Shown: one piece after another, positions 44,228-53,437 of the stretch
How the letters are laid out: each line of letters begins with the position of its first letter
Position numbering within the stretch: position 1 is the stretch's first letter
From: Natrinema salinisoli
Lineage (GTDB): Archaea > Halobacteriota > Halobacteria > Halobacteriales > Natrialbaceae
Reading direction: 5' to 3'
NCBI RefSeq assembly: GCF_020405205.1
Contig: NZ_CP084469.1
Span: 3,906,001-3,970,000 of the forward strand
Length of the DNA: 64,000 nucleotides
Notes under the pieces: model-generated
Databases searched by the model: none
Seen by the model: the letters and a program-made list of their open reading frames with translations, nothing else
What the model was told of the DNA's origin: nothing
Translations under genes and position numbers: made by a program

Positions 44228-45574
44228 ATGACTCCCCGACGGCGAACTCTACTAGCGGCGGTGTCGGCGGCGACGGCGTCGACAGTGGCCGGCTGTACCG
44301 ATCTGCTCGCCCAGGAAACGAACGACGAATCGGGACCAGACAGTCCCGAGGACGCAGCGACGGCGTTGGTCGAGGACCTCGCGAACGAGCGGTTCGAACG
44401 AGCCAGTGAGCGATTCGCCTCGGACGGTCGGAATCGGTACGGCGATCCCGGTCGACTCGAGCGGATCTGGCTGGGGTACGGAGCGGTCGGCGGCGACTTC
44501 GAGGAGATCGCGGAGACGGCCGTGACCGAGGGGGGCAGTCGCACGGCGGTCGACCTGATGCTGGCGTTCGCCCGCGGCGACCACGCCTGTCGCGTCATCG
44601 TCGACGGCGACTCGCAAGTCCGCAACGTCGGGATCGCCGACGAGTACGAACGTCCGTCGTACGTCGACTCGAACGCGGTCGTCAGCGAGGACGTGACCCT
44701 CGCGGTCGACGGGTGTTCGCTGTCCGGGACCGTCACGACGCCTGCGGACGGCGAGGGCGAGGGCGATGCCCCCGGAGTCGTTCTGGTGCACGATTCCGGC
44801 CCCGTCACCCAAAATGCCGCCCGAGGCGGGACGCAGGCGTTTACCGATCTGGCGGAGGGGCTCGCCACGCAGGGGATCGCGACGTTTCGGTACGACAAGC
44901 GCGTTCCTGCGTGCGAGGTTGAGCCCGCCGAGTATACGCTCGATCGCGTCACCGTCGACGACGCACTGGTCGCGATCGAGCGGCTCCGGGGGACCGACGG
45001 CGTCGACTCGGATCGGATCGCCGTCGTCGGCCACGGCTTCGGTGGCCGGGCCGCGCCCCGAATCGCGGCTCGAGACGGGGACCTCGCCGGCATCGTCGGG
45101 CTGGCCGCGCCGGCGCGTCCGTACCACGAACTGACGCTCGAGCAACTCGAGCACAAGGTGTCGGTCGGCTCCCACGAGTGGGACGACCTGTCGGCGGTGT
45201 ACGAGCAGTGGACGGACGAAATCGAATCGATCCGGTCCGGCGAGTACGGTTCGGACGAAACGCTGCTCGGGAAGCCCGGGGCGTTCTGGAAGAGCCTCGA
45301 GGCTTACGACCACCTCGGCACCGCGGCGGAGATCGACGTTCCGCTCTCCTTCCTCCAGGGGAAGCGCGACTTCCAGGTCAGCGTTGCGGACGATCTCGAG
45401 CGGTGGCAGGCGAAACTCGGTGACGGATCGGACGCGACCGTCGAGACGTACGACGGGCTCGATCACCTGTTCATGCCGGGGGAGCGGCCGGTGGTGGAGT
45501 TCGCGTACCTCGTCCGGAACAACGTCGCGGAGGACGTCGTCGTCGATCTCGCAGATTGGATCGGGGGACTGTAA
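44228..45574 (+). CDS. Tat lipoprotein, alpha/beta-hydrolase fold without nucleophile Ser
   Basis: 448 residues. Twin-arginine signal RRRTLLAAVSAATASTVAGC with lipobox. Residues 40-140 are a small DUF3887-like helical/beta domain (VEDLANERFERASERFASD). Then the hydrolase fold: GVVLVHDSGPVTQNAARGG, TFRYDKRV, the nucleophile elbow GHGFGG (residues 268-273), LQGKRDFQV with an acid residue and GLDHLFMPG with the late His. In active members the elbow reads GHSxGG; here Gly270 replaces Ser, so ordinary esterase activity is not expected. A TATA-like tttatc lies about 28 bases upstream. Confidence 0.85.
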   Translation: MTPRRRTLLAAVSAATASTVAGCTDLLAQETNDESGPDSPEDAATALVEDLANERFERASERFASDGRNRYGDPGRLERIWLGYGAVGGDFEEIAETAVTEGGSRTAVDLMLAFARGDHACRVIVDGDSQVRNVGIADEYERPSYVDSNAVVSEDVTLAVDGCSLSGTVTTPADGEGEGDAPGVVLVHDSGPVTQNAARGGTQAFTDLAEGLATQGIATFRYDKRVPACEVEPAEYTLDRVTVDDALVAIERLRGTDGVDSDRIAVVGHGFGGRAAPRIAARDGDLAGIVGLAAPARPYHELTLEQLEHKVSVGSHEWDDLSAVYEQWTDEIESIRSGEYGSDETLLGKPGAFWKSLEAYDHLGTAAEIDVPLSFLQGKRDFQVSVADDLERWQAKLGDGSDATVETYDGLDHLFMPGERPVVEFAYLVRNNVAEDVVVDLADWIGGL

Positions 45575-45624
45575 CGCCATCGGACGACCGAGGTTTCATA
45601 CGCCGGTCGCCCGATCCACGTCGT

Positions 45625-46524
45625 ATGGAGACGACTCGGATCCTGCAGGTCGATGCCTTCACCGACGAACCCCTCACCGGAAACCCGGCGGGCGTCGTCC
45701 CGGACGCGGACGGGCTCTCGAGCGAGCAGATGCAGGCGATCGCCGCCGAGATGGCCGTCAGCGAGACGGCGTTCCTCCGCTCGAGCGAGACGGCCGACCG
45801 TCGAATCCGCTACTTCACTCCCACGCAGGAGGTCGACCTCTGCGGTCACGCGACGATCGGGAGCTTCGCTCACCTTTCCGACGAGGGTCTCGAGCCGGGG
45901 ATGACGACCCTCGAGACGAACGTCGGGACGCTCGATATCGAGGTCGAGGAAGACGGAACGGTCTGGATGACGCAGGACGAGCCGACCGTTCGCGAGGTCG
46001 AGGTCGGCTACGACCGCGTCGCCGACGCGCTCGGCGTCGACGCGGCCGCGCTCAAGGGCGCGAGCGACGATATCCCGCTTGCGGTGTCTTCGACCGGCCT
46101 TCCCTTCCTGATCGTCCCGATAACCTACCTCTCGGACGTCGGCAACGCCGAGCCCGATATGGCCGCGATCGAGGCGCTCACCGACGCGGTCGATGCGACT
46201 GGCGTGTATCTCTTTACGTTCGACGCCCTCGAGCCCGAATCGACTCTCCACGGTCGAATGTTCGCGCCGGGAGCGGGCGTTCCGGAGGACCCCGTCACCG
46301 GCACCGCGAGCGGAGCCGTGAGCGCGTACCTCGACCGCTTCGGCGCGTTCGACGACGACATGCCCGAGGAACTCCTGCTCGAGCAGGGGCACTACGTCGA
46401 CCGCCCCGGCCAGGTTCGCGTGCGCCTCGACGATGCGGTACGGGTGGGCGGTCGGGGTGTAACCGTCCTCGAGGGCTCGATCGTCGTCCCCGAAGACGAC
46501 GACGAGGAGATCCTCGAGGCGTGA
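45625..46524 (+). CDS. PhzF-family isomerase
   Basis: 299 residues from ATG 45625 (METTRILQVDAF). PhzF hallmarks: QVDAFTDEPLTGNPAGVV, EMAVSETAFL with the catalytic Glu, RYFTPTQEVDLCGHATIGSF, and EDPVTGTASGAVSAYL near the C-terminus. The fold is the diaminopimelate-epimerase type with internal symmetry. Most family members have unknown substrates. The gene lies 50 bases after the lipoprotein hydrolase; a joint role is possible but not shown. Confidence 0.92.
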   Translation: METTRILQVDAFTDEPLTGNPAGVVPDADGLSSEQMQAIAAEMAVSETAFLRSSETADRRIRYFTPTQEVDLCGHATIGSFAHLSDEGLEPGMTTLETNVGTLDIEVEEDGTVWMTQDEPTVREVEVGYDRVADALGVDAAALKGASDDIPLAVSSTGLPFLIVPITYLSDVGNAEPDMAAIEALTDAVDATGVYLFTFDALEPESTLHGRMFAPGAGVPEDPVTGTASGAVSAYLDRFGAFDDDMPEELLLEQGHYVDRPGQVRVRLDDAVRVGGRGVTVLEGSIVVPEDDDEEILEA

Positions 46525-46780
46525 GTCAGGGTACGTTCTCGGGGAGCGGATCCGGCGGGTCGTGACCGCCGGTCGGTCGCATCGCCGCGGCGTTCGACGG
46601 GGTCGATTTCTGTGGCCGCCTCGTTCGGTCGCCTCGAGTCGCGGGCCGATTGTCGCGTATCGGAGCCGGTAAGCCCCGATTCGTCCGGGCCCGTCAGCTC
46701 CGGAAGCGCCCCGCAGACGCCGCAAAATACAGGGATTAATTCGCTTTCGAGTTGCGATTGGGCGCCGCTGTTCGCAACCT

Positions 46781-46787
46781 TCTTTAT
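46781..46787 (+). promoter_or_regulatory. TATA-like box for ppsA
   Basis: ctttatt centred about 30 bases before ATG 46814. The rest of the 289-base gap from 46525 holds no gene that I can support. Confidence 0.55.
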
Positions 46788-46813
46788 TCGCTCCGGTGAC
46801 CATCTCAGTAGAG

Positions 46814-49162
46814 ATGGCTGTACTCTGGCTGGACGAGATCAGTTCCGGCGACCTCGAGAAGGTCGGCGGTAAAGGTGCCTCCCTGGGCGAACTTACGGGT
46901 GCGGGGCTGCCCGTTCCGCCGGGATTCGTCGTGACTGCCGGGACCTATCGATCGTTTATCGAAGAAGCGGAAATCGACGAGGAGCTGTTCGCGGCCGTCG
47001 ACGTCGACGTCGACGACTCGGCGGCGCTGGCCGATGCCGCGGATCGCGCACAGGAACTCATCATCGAGACGCCGTTCCCCGACGAACTGCGCGAGGAAAT
47101 CCTCGAGAGTTACCGCGAGGTCGGCGACGGGGAGGCGTTTGTCGCCGTTCGATCCTCGGCGACGGCCGAGGACCTGCCCGACGCCTCGTTCGCGGGCCAA
47201 CAGGAGACCTTCCTCAACGTCACCGAGGAAGACCTGTTGAACCGCGTCCGGGAGTGTTGGGCGTCGCTGTTCACCCAGCGAGCGATCTACTACCGCCAGG
47301 AGCAGGGCTTCGATCACTCGGCGGTGAACATCGCCGTCGTCGTCCAGCAGATGGTCGACGCCGAGAAGTCGGGCGTGATGTTCACGAGCCACCCCTCGAC
47401 GGGTGACAAGACGATGATCATCGAGGCGGCGTGGGGACTGGGCGAGGCCGTCGTCTCCGGCGCCGTCTCGCCGGACAACTACGTCATCGACCGCGAGGAT
47501 CGGTCGATGGACGTCACCGTCGCCGAAAAGAAGGTGATGCACGAGAAAGACGAGGCGACCGGCCAGACCGTCGAACGGGAGGTCCCCGAGGACAAGCGCA
47601 CCGCGCGAGTCGTCTCCGACGACGAGATCGACGATCTGATGGACCTCGGCGAACGCGTCGAGGACCACTACGGCGACCCGCAGGACGTCGAGTGGGCGAT
47701 CGTCGGCGGTGACGTCTACATGCTCCAGTCCCGCCCGATCACGACGATCGACGAGGACGAAAGCGACGCCGCGGACCCCACCGGCAGCGTCGACACTGCG
47801 ACGGGCCTGACCGACGGCAGCGGCGGCGTTCAGTCGGCCGACACCGACAGCGCCGGTGCCGGCTCGGACGCAGGTGCGACTGGTACCGGCGACGTCATCG
47901 TCGACGGACTCGGCTCGAGTCCGGGGACGGTCAGCGGCCCCGCGAAGATCGTCACCAAACTCGACGACCTGGCGAAGGTCAGCGAGGGCGACATCATCGT
48001 CACCGAGATGACGATGCCCGACATGGTGCCCGCGATGAAGCGAGCCTCGGGCATCATCACGGACGAGGGCGGCATGACCAGCCACGCCGCCATCGTCTCC
48101 CGGGAACTCGGCGTCCCCGCCATCGTCGGCACGACCAACGCGACGACCGTCCTCGAGGACGGGCAGGTCGTCACGCTCGACGGCGACAAGGGCGCGGTGC
48201 TCGAGGGGAAGACGGTCGACCCCGACGAGGAGACCGAGCCGGTCGAGGAAGTCCGGCCGCAGTCGCCGGTCAAACCGATGACCGCGACGGAAGTCAAGGT
48301 CAACGTCTCCATTCCGGAGGCCGCCGAGCGCGCGGCCGCGACGGGTGCGGACGGCGTCGGCCTGCTGCGGACGGAACACATGATCCTCTCGCTGAATCAG
48401 ACGCCCGAGAAGTTCATCGAGGAAAACGGCACGGACGCCTACACCACCGAACTCGTGGAGGGTATCCGCGGCGTCGCCGACGCGTTCTACCCGCGTCCGG
48501 TCCGCGTGCGCACGCTCGACGCCCCGACCGACGAGTTCCGGCAGCTCGAGGGCGGCGACGACGAGCCCGCAGAGCACAACCCGATGCTCGGCTACCGGGG
48601 CATCCGGCGCTCGCTCGATCGGCAGGACGTCTTCGCCCACGAACTCGAGGCGTTCCGCCGGCTCTACGAGCTGGGGTACGACAACGTCGAGATCATGTTC
48701 CCGCTGGTCAACGACGCGGAGGACATCTACCGGGCCAAGGAGTGCATGAAACAGGCGGGAATCGATCCCGAGAAGCGAAAGTGGGGTGCGATGATCGAGA
48801 CGCCGGCGTCCGCGCTGTCCGTCGAGGGGATGGCCGAAGCGGGCATCGACTTCGCTTCCTTCGGGACCAACGACCTGACCCAGTACACGCTCGCGGTCGA
48901 CCGGAACAACGAACACGTCGCCGATCGCTTCGACGAACTCCACCCCGCCGTGTTGCGCCTGATCGGCGACGTCATCGAGACCTGCCGAGAACACGACGTC
49001 GACACGAGCATCTGCGGGCAGGCCGGCTCGAAACCCGAGATGGTCCAGTTCCTCGCAAACGAGGGAATCACGTCGATCTCCGCGAACATCGACGCCGTTC
49101 GCGACGTCCAACACGAGGTCAAACGGGTCGAGCAGAAGCTGTTGCTCGACTCAGTTCGCTAA
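46814..49162 (+). CDS. ppsA: Phosphoenolpyruvate synthase
   Basis: 782 residues from ATG 46814 (MAVLWLDEISS). The ATP-grasp domain (VGGKGASLGELTGAGLPVPPGFVV, VRSSATAEDLPDASFAGQQET) is followed by the phosphohistidine domain with GGMTSHAAIVSRELGVPAIVG and the C-terminal TIM barrel (GADGVGLLRTEHMIL, MIETPASAL, SFGTNDLTQYTLAVDRN, CGQAGS with the catalytic Cys). Converts pyruvate and ATP to PEP in gluconeogenesis. A linker of about 45 residues rich in D, S, T, G between the first two domains is a halophile insertion. Confidence 0.95.
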   Translation: MAVLWLDEISSGDLEKVGGKGASLGELTGAGLPVPPGFVVTAGTYRSFIEEAEIDEELFAAVDVDVDDSAALADAADRAQELIIETPFPDELREEILESYREVGDGEAFVAVRSSATAEDLPDASFAGQQETFLNVTEEDLLNRVRECWASLFTQRAIYYRQEQGFDHSAVNIAVVVQQMVDAEKSGVMFTSHPSTGDKTMIIEAAWGLGEAVVSGAVSPDNYVIDREDRSMDVTVAEKKVMHEKDEATGQTVEREVPEDKRTARVVSDDEIDDLMDLGERVEDHYGDPQDVEWAIVGGDVYMLQSRPITTIDEDESDAADPTGSVDTATGLTDGSGGVQSADTDSAGAGSDAGATGTGDVIVDGLGSSPGTVSGPAKIVTKLDDLAKVSEGDIIVTEMTMPDMVPAMKRASGIITDEGGMTSHAAIVSRELGVPAIVGTTNATTVLEDGQVVTLDGDKGAVLEGKTVDPDEETEPVEEVRPQSPVKPMTATEVKVNVSIPEAAERAAATGADGVGLLRTEHMILSLNQTPEKFIEENGTDAYTTELVEGIRGVADAFYPRPVRVRTLDAPTDEFRQLEGGDDEPAEHNPMLGYRGIRRSLDRQDVFAHELEAFRRLYELGYDNVEIMFPLVNDAEDIYRAKECMKQAGIDPEKRKWGAMIETPASALSVEGMAEAGIDFASFGTNDLTQYTLAVDRNNEHVADRFDELHPAVLRLIGDVIETCREHDVDTSICGQAGSKPEMVQFLANEGITSISANIDAVRDVQHEVKRVEQKLLLDSVR

Positions 49163-49175
49163 CGGGTCGACGGCG

Positions 49176-49182
49176 TTTTTTT
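49176..49182 (+). terminator. Oligo-T terminator after ppsA
   Basis: Seven T's 14 bases after the ppsA stop, the archaeal-type termination signal, with a GC-rich stretch before it. Confidence 0.5.
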
Positions 49183-49276
49183 ACCGGGGAGAAGTGGCAC
49201 TCCGTTCGATTGATCCAGTTTCTACGACTGCCCTCGAGTCGCCGTTCCGGATCGAACCCCTCGCCGAGCGATGTCG

Positions 49277-49492
49277 TCACCACGGGTACGCGTGTCCGGC
49301 GGCGACGAGAAAGACGACCCCGATCGCGACGGCACAGACCGCGATCGCGAGCCCGAGCACTCGCAGCAGGTCAGTCATCAATTCCGGATACTCGGGCTGG
49401 GGCTCGAGGTTCGCCACGAGCACGTAGATGAACAGGCCGGTCGCGACGGAACACAGCCCGAACACGGCCGTCGCGGCCCAGGTCATGGTCAC
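49277..49492 (-). CDS. Small two-helix membrane protein
   Basis: 71 residues. Two hydrophobic helices (WAATAVFGLCSVATGLFIYVLVA and LGLAIAVCAVAIGVVFLVAAG) with a short acidic loop (NLEPQPEYPELMTDLLRV). ATG 49492 or 49486 can start it. Coding character is good, but the family is unknown. Confidence 0.6.
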   Translation of the reverse strand: MTMTWAATAVFGLCSVATGLFIYVLVANLEPQPEYPELMTDLLRVLGLAIAVCAVAIGVVFLVAAGHAYPW

Positions 49493-49568
49493 AGTGGGAT
49501 TGCGATTCCCCTATACCCTCCGGCCGCGTGGGGAAAGGCCCATGACGGAGGCTGACCTCAGTTGACAT

Positions 49569-50213
49569 ATGAGCGACCGCTCGGACGAGGTGACCGAGAC
49601 CCGGGACCGAGACGCTCCTGCTACCGACGACCTCCTCGAGGAGACGGAGCGGCTGCTCTCGGACTCGGACGTCGACGCCGGGAACCGATCGCCCGAGTCC
49701 GTGGACGGGTCGACGGATCGGGACGGCGATAGCGACCTCCGTGATTCGTCCGTCGGCGTCGATCACCGACCGGCCGACGGTCCCGAACCCGTCGCCGACT
49801 CCGACGGCGAGACCGAGACGGGGTCGTCGCGCTCGTGGCTCTCCCCGCTTACGTCGCGACTCTCGTTCGGACGGTACTTTTCGCCGAAGGCGTTCCTCGC
49901 ACTCGTGGGTGTCCTCAGTGCCAGCCTGCTGGCCGGTGACACCGTGTTGCCGATCGCCGGTCGCATGATCGGCATGTTCGCCGCCGCCTTCACCGTCGGC
50001 CTGCTCGCCTCGAAGCGGCGCTACCTCGAGGTCGGCGCAGCCGGGGTCTCGGTCGGCGGCGTTGCAGCAGTGCTCAATCACGTGTTCATCGCCGCCGCCG
50101 GCTCCGGCCAGCGGGTCGTCGCGGTGGGCGCGACTGTCGGACTCCTCGCGTCCCTCGTGGGCTACTACTTCGGCCGGGATCTCCGCGACGGACTCTCGAA
50201 GGATATCGAGTGA
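49569..50213 (+). CDS. Membrane protein with long acidic N-terminus
   Basis: 214 residues. The first 90 are D/S/E/T-rich and disordered; then about four helices follow (FLALVGVLSASLLAGDTVLPIAG, MIGMFAAAFTVGLLA, VGAAGVSVGGVAAVLNHVFIAAAG, VVAVGATVGLLASLVGYYFG). Ends in a charged tail. Function unknown. Convergent with the ArsR-like regulator, 17 bases apart. Confidence 0.72.
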   Translation: MSDRSDEVTETRDRDAPATDDLLEETERLLSDSDVDAGNRSPESVDGSTDRDGDSDLRDSSVGVDHRPADGPEPVADSDGETETGSSRSWLSPLTSRLSFGRYFSPKAFLALVGVLSASLLAGDTVLPIAGRMIGMFAAAFTVGLLASKRRYLEVGAAGVSVGGVAAVLNHVFIAAAGSGQRVVAVGATVGLLASLVGYYFGRDLRDGLSKDIE

Positions 50214-50230
50214 TTCGCGTTACGGCTCTC

Positions 50231-50890
50231 CTACCCGCTCGTCGTCAACTCCCAGCCGCGCTCCGTTCGGCGAACGACGCCGTTGTCGGCCATCACCTCG
50301 AGCAGTTCCGCGACGACCTCGCGGGGCGCGTCGATGTCCTCGCTGAGTTCGCCGACGGATTTCGGCTTCGTACGAACGCTCGCGAGGAGATCGGCGTAGA
50401 TCCGGCTCTCCGGGCCGGCGCCGACGGTCTCGGAAATACTATCGAGCACGTCGTGAAGCCGGCCCTGCACCCATCGCTGAGCGAGTGAGAGTTCGTTCTC
50501 GAGTTGTTCGAGGTCCTCCAGCGCGGCGAGGAGTTCGTCGAGATCGTCGGTTTCGTCCCAGGAGTCGTCGAAGGAGAGGTGTCGACACGTCGTGATGTCG
50601 AAGCTGCTGTTCGCCGGATAGGCGCTCTTGCTCGCGAATCCGTACGGCGAGACGTTCACCTCGAGCCGGACGTTTCGAGCGATGTGGAAGTACTTCCGCC
50701 GCTGGTCGTCGACGCGGCTCTCGATCAGTCCGGCCTCCTCGAGTTTCCGGAGGTGTTCGATCACCGCCTTGGGACTCACGCCGAGGTATTCCGAGATTTC
50801 GGTGACATAACAGGGTTTGCGGGCGAGCAGCCGAAGGATCCGTCTTCGGTTTTCGTTCCCAAGTAAATCCAACAACGCGGCGGAGTCCAT
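50231..50890 (-). CDS. ArsR-like winged-helix regulator with second HTH-like domain
   Basis: 219 residues. N-terminal winged helix MDSAALLDLLGNENRRRILRLLARKPCYVTEISEYLGVSPKAVIEHLRKLEEAGLIESRVD, with the HTH YVTEISEYLGVSPKAVIEHL. A helical middle part (DELLAALEDLEQLENELSLAQRWVQGRLHDVLDSI) may dimerise, and the C-terminus (KPKSVGELSEDIDAPREVVAELLEVMADNGVVRRTERGWEL) looks like a second winged helix. A TATA-like cttttc lies about 30 bases upstream. It is followed upstream on the same strand by a secreted coiled-coil gene, which it may regulate. Confidence 0.88.
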   Translation of the reverse strand: MDSAALLDLLGNENRRRILRLLARKPCYVTEISEYLGVSPKAVIEHLRKLEEAGLIESRVDDQRRKYFHIARNVRLEVNVSPYGFASKSAYPANSSFDITTCRHLSFDDSWDETDDLDELLAALEDLEQLENELSLAQRWVQGRLHDVLDSISETVGAGPESRIYADLLASVRTKPKSVGELSEDIDAPREVVAELLEVMADNGVVRRTERGWELTTSG

Positions 50891-51045
50891 CGAACGCTGG
50901 TAAGTGATCGCCGCTGAAAAGCGTGTCTGCTCGCCGGGCGCGAGCTATCGACTCCGTTCCGTGGCCGTCGGATGAAAAATCGCTGCCACCACCGGTCGGA
51001 TCAGACGCGTCCAGTACCGTCCTCGCGGGACGTCCGACGTTCGAT

Positions 51046-51810
51046 TTACTTGTCGGGAGGGCCGCCGTTCGACGAACCGGACGACGTTCCTGTCGATCCT
51101 TTCTCAGGGCCGTTTCCCGTTCCCTCGCTGTCAGGGCCGTTTCCCGTTGCCCCGTTGTTTCCACGGGTGTCGTCCTTTTTGGATGCCCCCTCGCCGGCAG
51201 ATGGACCGCGGTCGTCCGGCGGTCCGGCGCCGACGCCGGGTGACTTGTTAGACTTCGACAGTCCTCGAGCGACCGCTGCGGTTCCGGGGCCGGCGTCCGC
51301 CGAGGCGTTCTGTCGAATGGACTGTGCGTCTCCTCGAAGCTCTTCGAGCTCGGTTTCGTTGACGCCAGCCTCGCTGGCCCGATGCGCGGTTCTATCGATC
51401 GACCGCTCGAGGCTCGCGATTTCGACCGTCAGCTTCGCCATTCGGGATCGGTACTCGCCACGGGAGAGGTTCTCTCGCTCGTCCCGGAGCGTTTCGCGTT
51501 CGGCCTCGAGCTCGGACAATCGATCGTCCAGTTCGGCGGTTCGATCACTGACGACGGCGGCTCGACTATCGTTGTCCGCAGTTTCGTACGCTGCGTCGAA
51601 CATCTCGGACTCGACCGTGTTCTCGGTGTCGGCCGCGTTCGCCTGCATCAACGTCCCGACGGACGCGTTCGTCGTTGTCGTCTCGGATTGGTCGGATTGG
51701 GTTGGTTCGGCCACTAACGAACCCACGACGGCACCGCTCGCGAGCGGTGCGATCGTCAGCCCGACGACGGTGAGGGTTACGAGGAGGGCGACCGACCGAG
51801 TGGTTGTCAT
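51046..51810 (-). CDS. Secreted coiled-coil protein, paralogue of 21538-23118
   Basis: 254 residues from ATG 51810 (MTTTRSVALL), supported by a TATA box taataaaaa (51834-51842, read on the other strand) 28 bases before. Sec-type signal (SVALLVTLTVVGLTIAPLASGA). Residues 45-165 are helical (SEMFDAAYETADNDSRAAVVSDRTAELDDRLSELEAERETLRDE in part) and align with the first domain of the protein at 21538 (NTVFEERMEQGNDSDRATAIADRA). The C-terminus is a disordered Gly/Pro/Ser tail with repeats GTGNGPE. No membrane anchor. Confidence 0.78.
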   Translation of the reverse strand: MTTTRSVALLVTLTVVGLTIAPLASGAVVGSLVAEPTQSDQSETTTTNASVGTLMQANAADTENTVESEMFDAAYETADNDSRAAVVSDRTAELDDRLSELEAERETLRDERENLSRGEYRSRMAKLTVEIASLERSIDRTAHRASEAGVNETELEELRGDAQSIRQNASADAGPGTAAVARGLSKSNKSPGVGAGPPDDRGPSAGEGASKKDDTRGNNGATGNGPDSEGTGNGPEKGSTGTSSGSSNGGPPDK

Positions 51811-52058
51811 CGAGTTCCTCGTTGTCCGGTACATAATAAAAAGGCGAACCTTCGTTCGAACCGTTTACTCGGTTCTGCTGGCGGTTGAAATCCGTTTTGA
51901 GCGTTCAAGAAGGCCACAATTTCCGTGATCGGATCGCGAAACCGATCGGCAACCGATCACCGATCGGCGCGGTGCGTTCGAGAGATCGGTCTGTTAGCGC
52001 GACGATTTAAACGTATCCGCAAACAGTTATACCTGTTCGGTCCATGATACCAAGTAGC

Positions 52059-52454
52059 ATGTTCGAGGTGTTCTCGCGAAGCTATTATCTCGGACGACTC
52101 TACGTGACGCCCACCCACGGGGATCACGCACTCATGGACAGCGAGCAACACGAGCGGATCAACGAGGCGGTGTACGCGACCGGTGACGGGCTCGAGCGCC
52201 TCGATACGCCGCTCGTGATGAAGCTCGAGTCGCGGCACTTCCCGGTTCACGGAGGGACGAACGTCCCGGCGAACACGCTCGCGCTCCCGGAATCGATGCT
52301 CGAGGGAACCGAGGTCAGGAACCCGCCCTCGCTTCGGGAGGTCTTCCTCGCCAGGCGAGAGCGCGCCCAGCAGTTGCTCGCGTTCACCGGCGCGTGGCGC
52401 GACGGCGGGAGCGTCGGACCGACCGACGACGACCTGCCCAACGCCGGAACCTAA
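52059..52454 (+). CDS. Small haloarchaeal protein of unknown function
   Basis: 131 residues from ATG 52059 (MFEVFSRSYYLGRLYV), chosen because a TATA-like ttatac at 52028-52033 lies 29 bases before it; ATG 52044 is the alternative. Mixed alpha/beta with a YVTPTHGDHALMDSEQHERIN segment and KLESRHFPVHGGTNVPANTLALP. I think this is a conserved haloarchaeal family but cannot name a function. The next gene begins 29 bases later. Confidence 0.72.
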   Translation: MFEVFSRSYYLGRLYVTPTHGDHALMDSEQHERINEAVYATGDGLERLDTPLVMKLESRHFPVHGGTNVPANTLALPESMLEGTEVRNPPSLREVFLARRERAQQLLAFTGAWRDGGSVGPTDDDLPNAGT

Positions 52455-52483
52455 AAGTACGCGCGCTGCGCGTGTTCGGCCGG

Positions 52484-53416
52484 ATGCTCGATGAGCTGCT
52501 CGGCCGCGCATCGCTCAAGGACCGAATCGACGAGCTCGAGGCGGAGAACGAGCGGTTACGAAACCGATACGAGGCGGAATCCGAACGGCGAGCCGACGCT
52601 GCGACCGCCAGACAGGATGCCGAAGAGCGGGTCAACCGGCTCGAGGACCGGATCGCCCAACTCGAGGGGGATCTCGAACGGGGTTCCGACGCCGAATCCG
52701 GAGTCTCCGTCCGTCGGCGCGATTTCCTGCGCGGTGCTCGCCTCGAGGCGGTGCTCGACCGACTCGCCTCGTTCCGAACGGGTCCCGAAGGGGCGTTGAC
52801 CGTCGGCGTGGGCGAGGACGGACTATCCGAGTCCGTTCGCGACGACCTGACGGACGTTCTCGGTGATCGGATCACGCTCGTCGACGACGCCGCGCCGTGT
52901 CTCTGCTGCGTCGACGACGCCGGCGTGCTCGCGGTGACCCTCGAGCCGCCGATCGCTCCCGACCGCGACGCGACCTGGAGCGACCGGTTCGAGCTCGAGC
53001 GCGAGCGGTTCCTGCCGACCGGGCGACACGCAGTCGCACTCGTCCGAACCGATCTGTTCGCCATCGGGGTCTACGAGGGCGACGAACGCGTCGACTACCG
53101 CGGCTTCGAGAGCGACGTGAAGGGAAGTCACTCGAAAGGCGGGTTCTCGCAGGCGCGGTTCGAGCGGATCCGCGACGGGCAGATAGACGACCACCTCGAG
53201 CGCTGTCGAGACGCCCTCGCCGCGTACGAACCCGGCGGCGAGTCCGCCGACACGCCGCTGTACCTCGTCGGACAGCGCGGCACCGTCGACGCGCTCGTCG
53301 AAGAATCAGCTCTCGAGCCGACCGCGACGGCCGCCGTCGACGCGACCGGCGACCCGAAACCCGCACTCGAGGATGCAGTCCGTTCGTTCTGGACGACCGA
53401 GTTACGGGTGGTCTGA
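52484..53416 (+). CDS. Vms1/baeRF-type (eRF1-like) protein
   Basis: 310 residues from ATG 52484, with a TATA-like ctaaaagt 28 bases upstream. Residues 8-68 are a coiled coil (RIDELEAENERLRNRYEAESERR). The second half has the eRF1-domain-like strand-loop VDYRGFESDVKGSHSKGGFSQARFERIRDGQ, the family's counterpart of the GGQ/GSQ loop, then LYLVGQRGTVDALVEES. Vms1/ANKZF1 proteins release nascent chains from stalled ribosomes by cleaving peptidyl-tRNA. Assignment rests on this motif and general layout. Confidence 0.75.
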   Translation: MLDELLGRASLKDRIDELEAENERLRNRYEAESERRADAATARQDAEERVNRLEDRIAQLEGDLERGSDAESGVSVRRRDFLRGARLEAVLDRLASFRTGPEGALTVGVGEDGLSESVRDDLTDVLGDRITLVDDAAPCLCCVDDAGVLAVTLEPPIAPDRDATWSDRFELERERFLPTGRHAVALVRTDLFAIGVYEGDERVDYRGFESDVKGSHSKGGFSQARFERIRDGQIDDHLERCRDALAAYEPGGESADTPLYLVGQRGTVDALVEESALEPTATAAVDATGDPKPALEDAVRSFWTTELRVV

Positions 53417-53437
53417 GCGCCGTGCCCTCGTCGCTCG

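Noticed and set aside
51103-51150. Direct repeat tcagggccgtttcccgtt in the tail of the secreted protein gene.
   Set aside because: Encodes the simple Gly/Asn/Pro tail repeat; explained by low-complexity coding.
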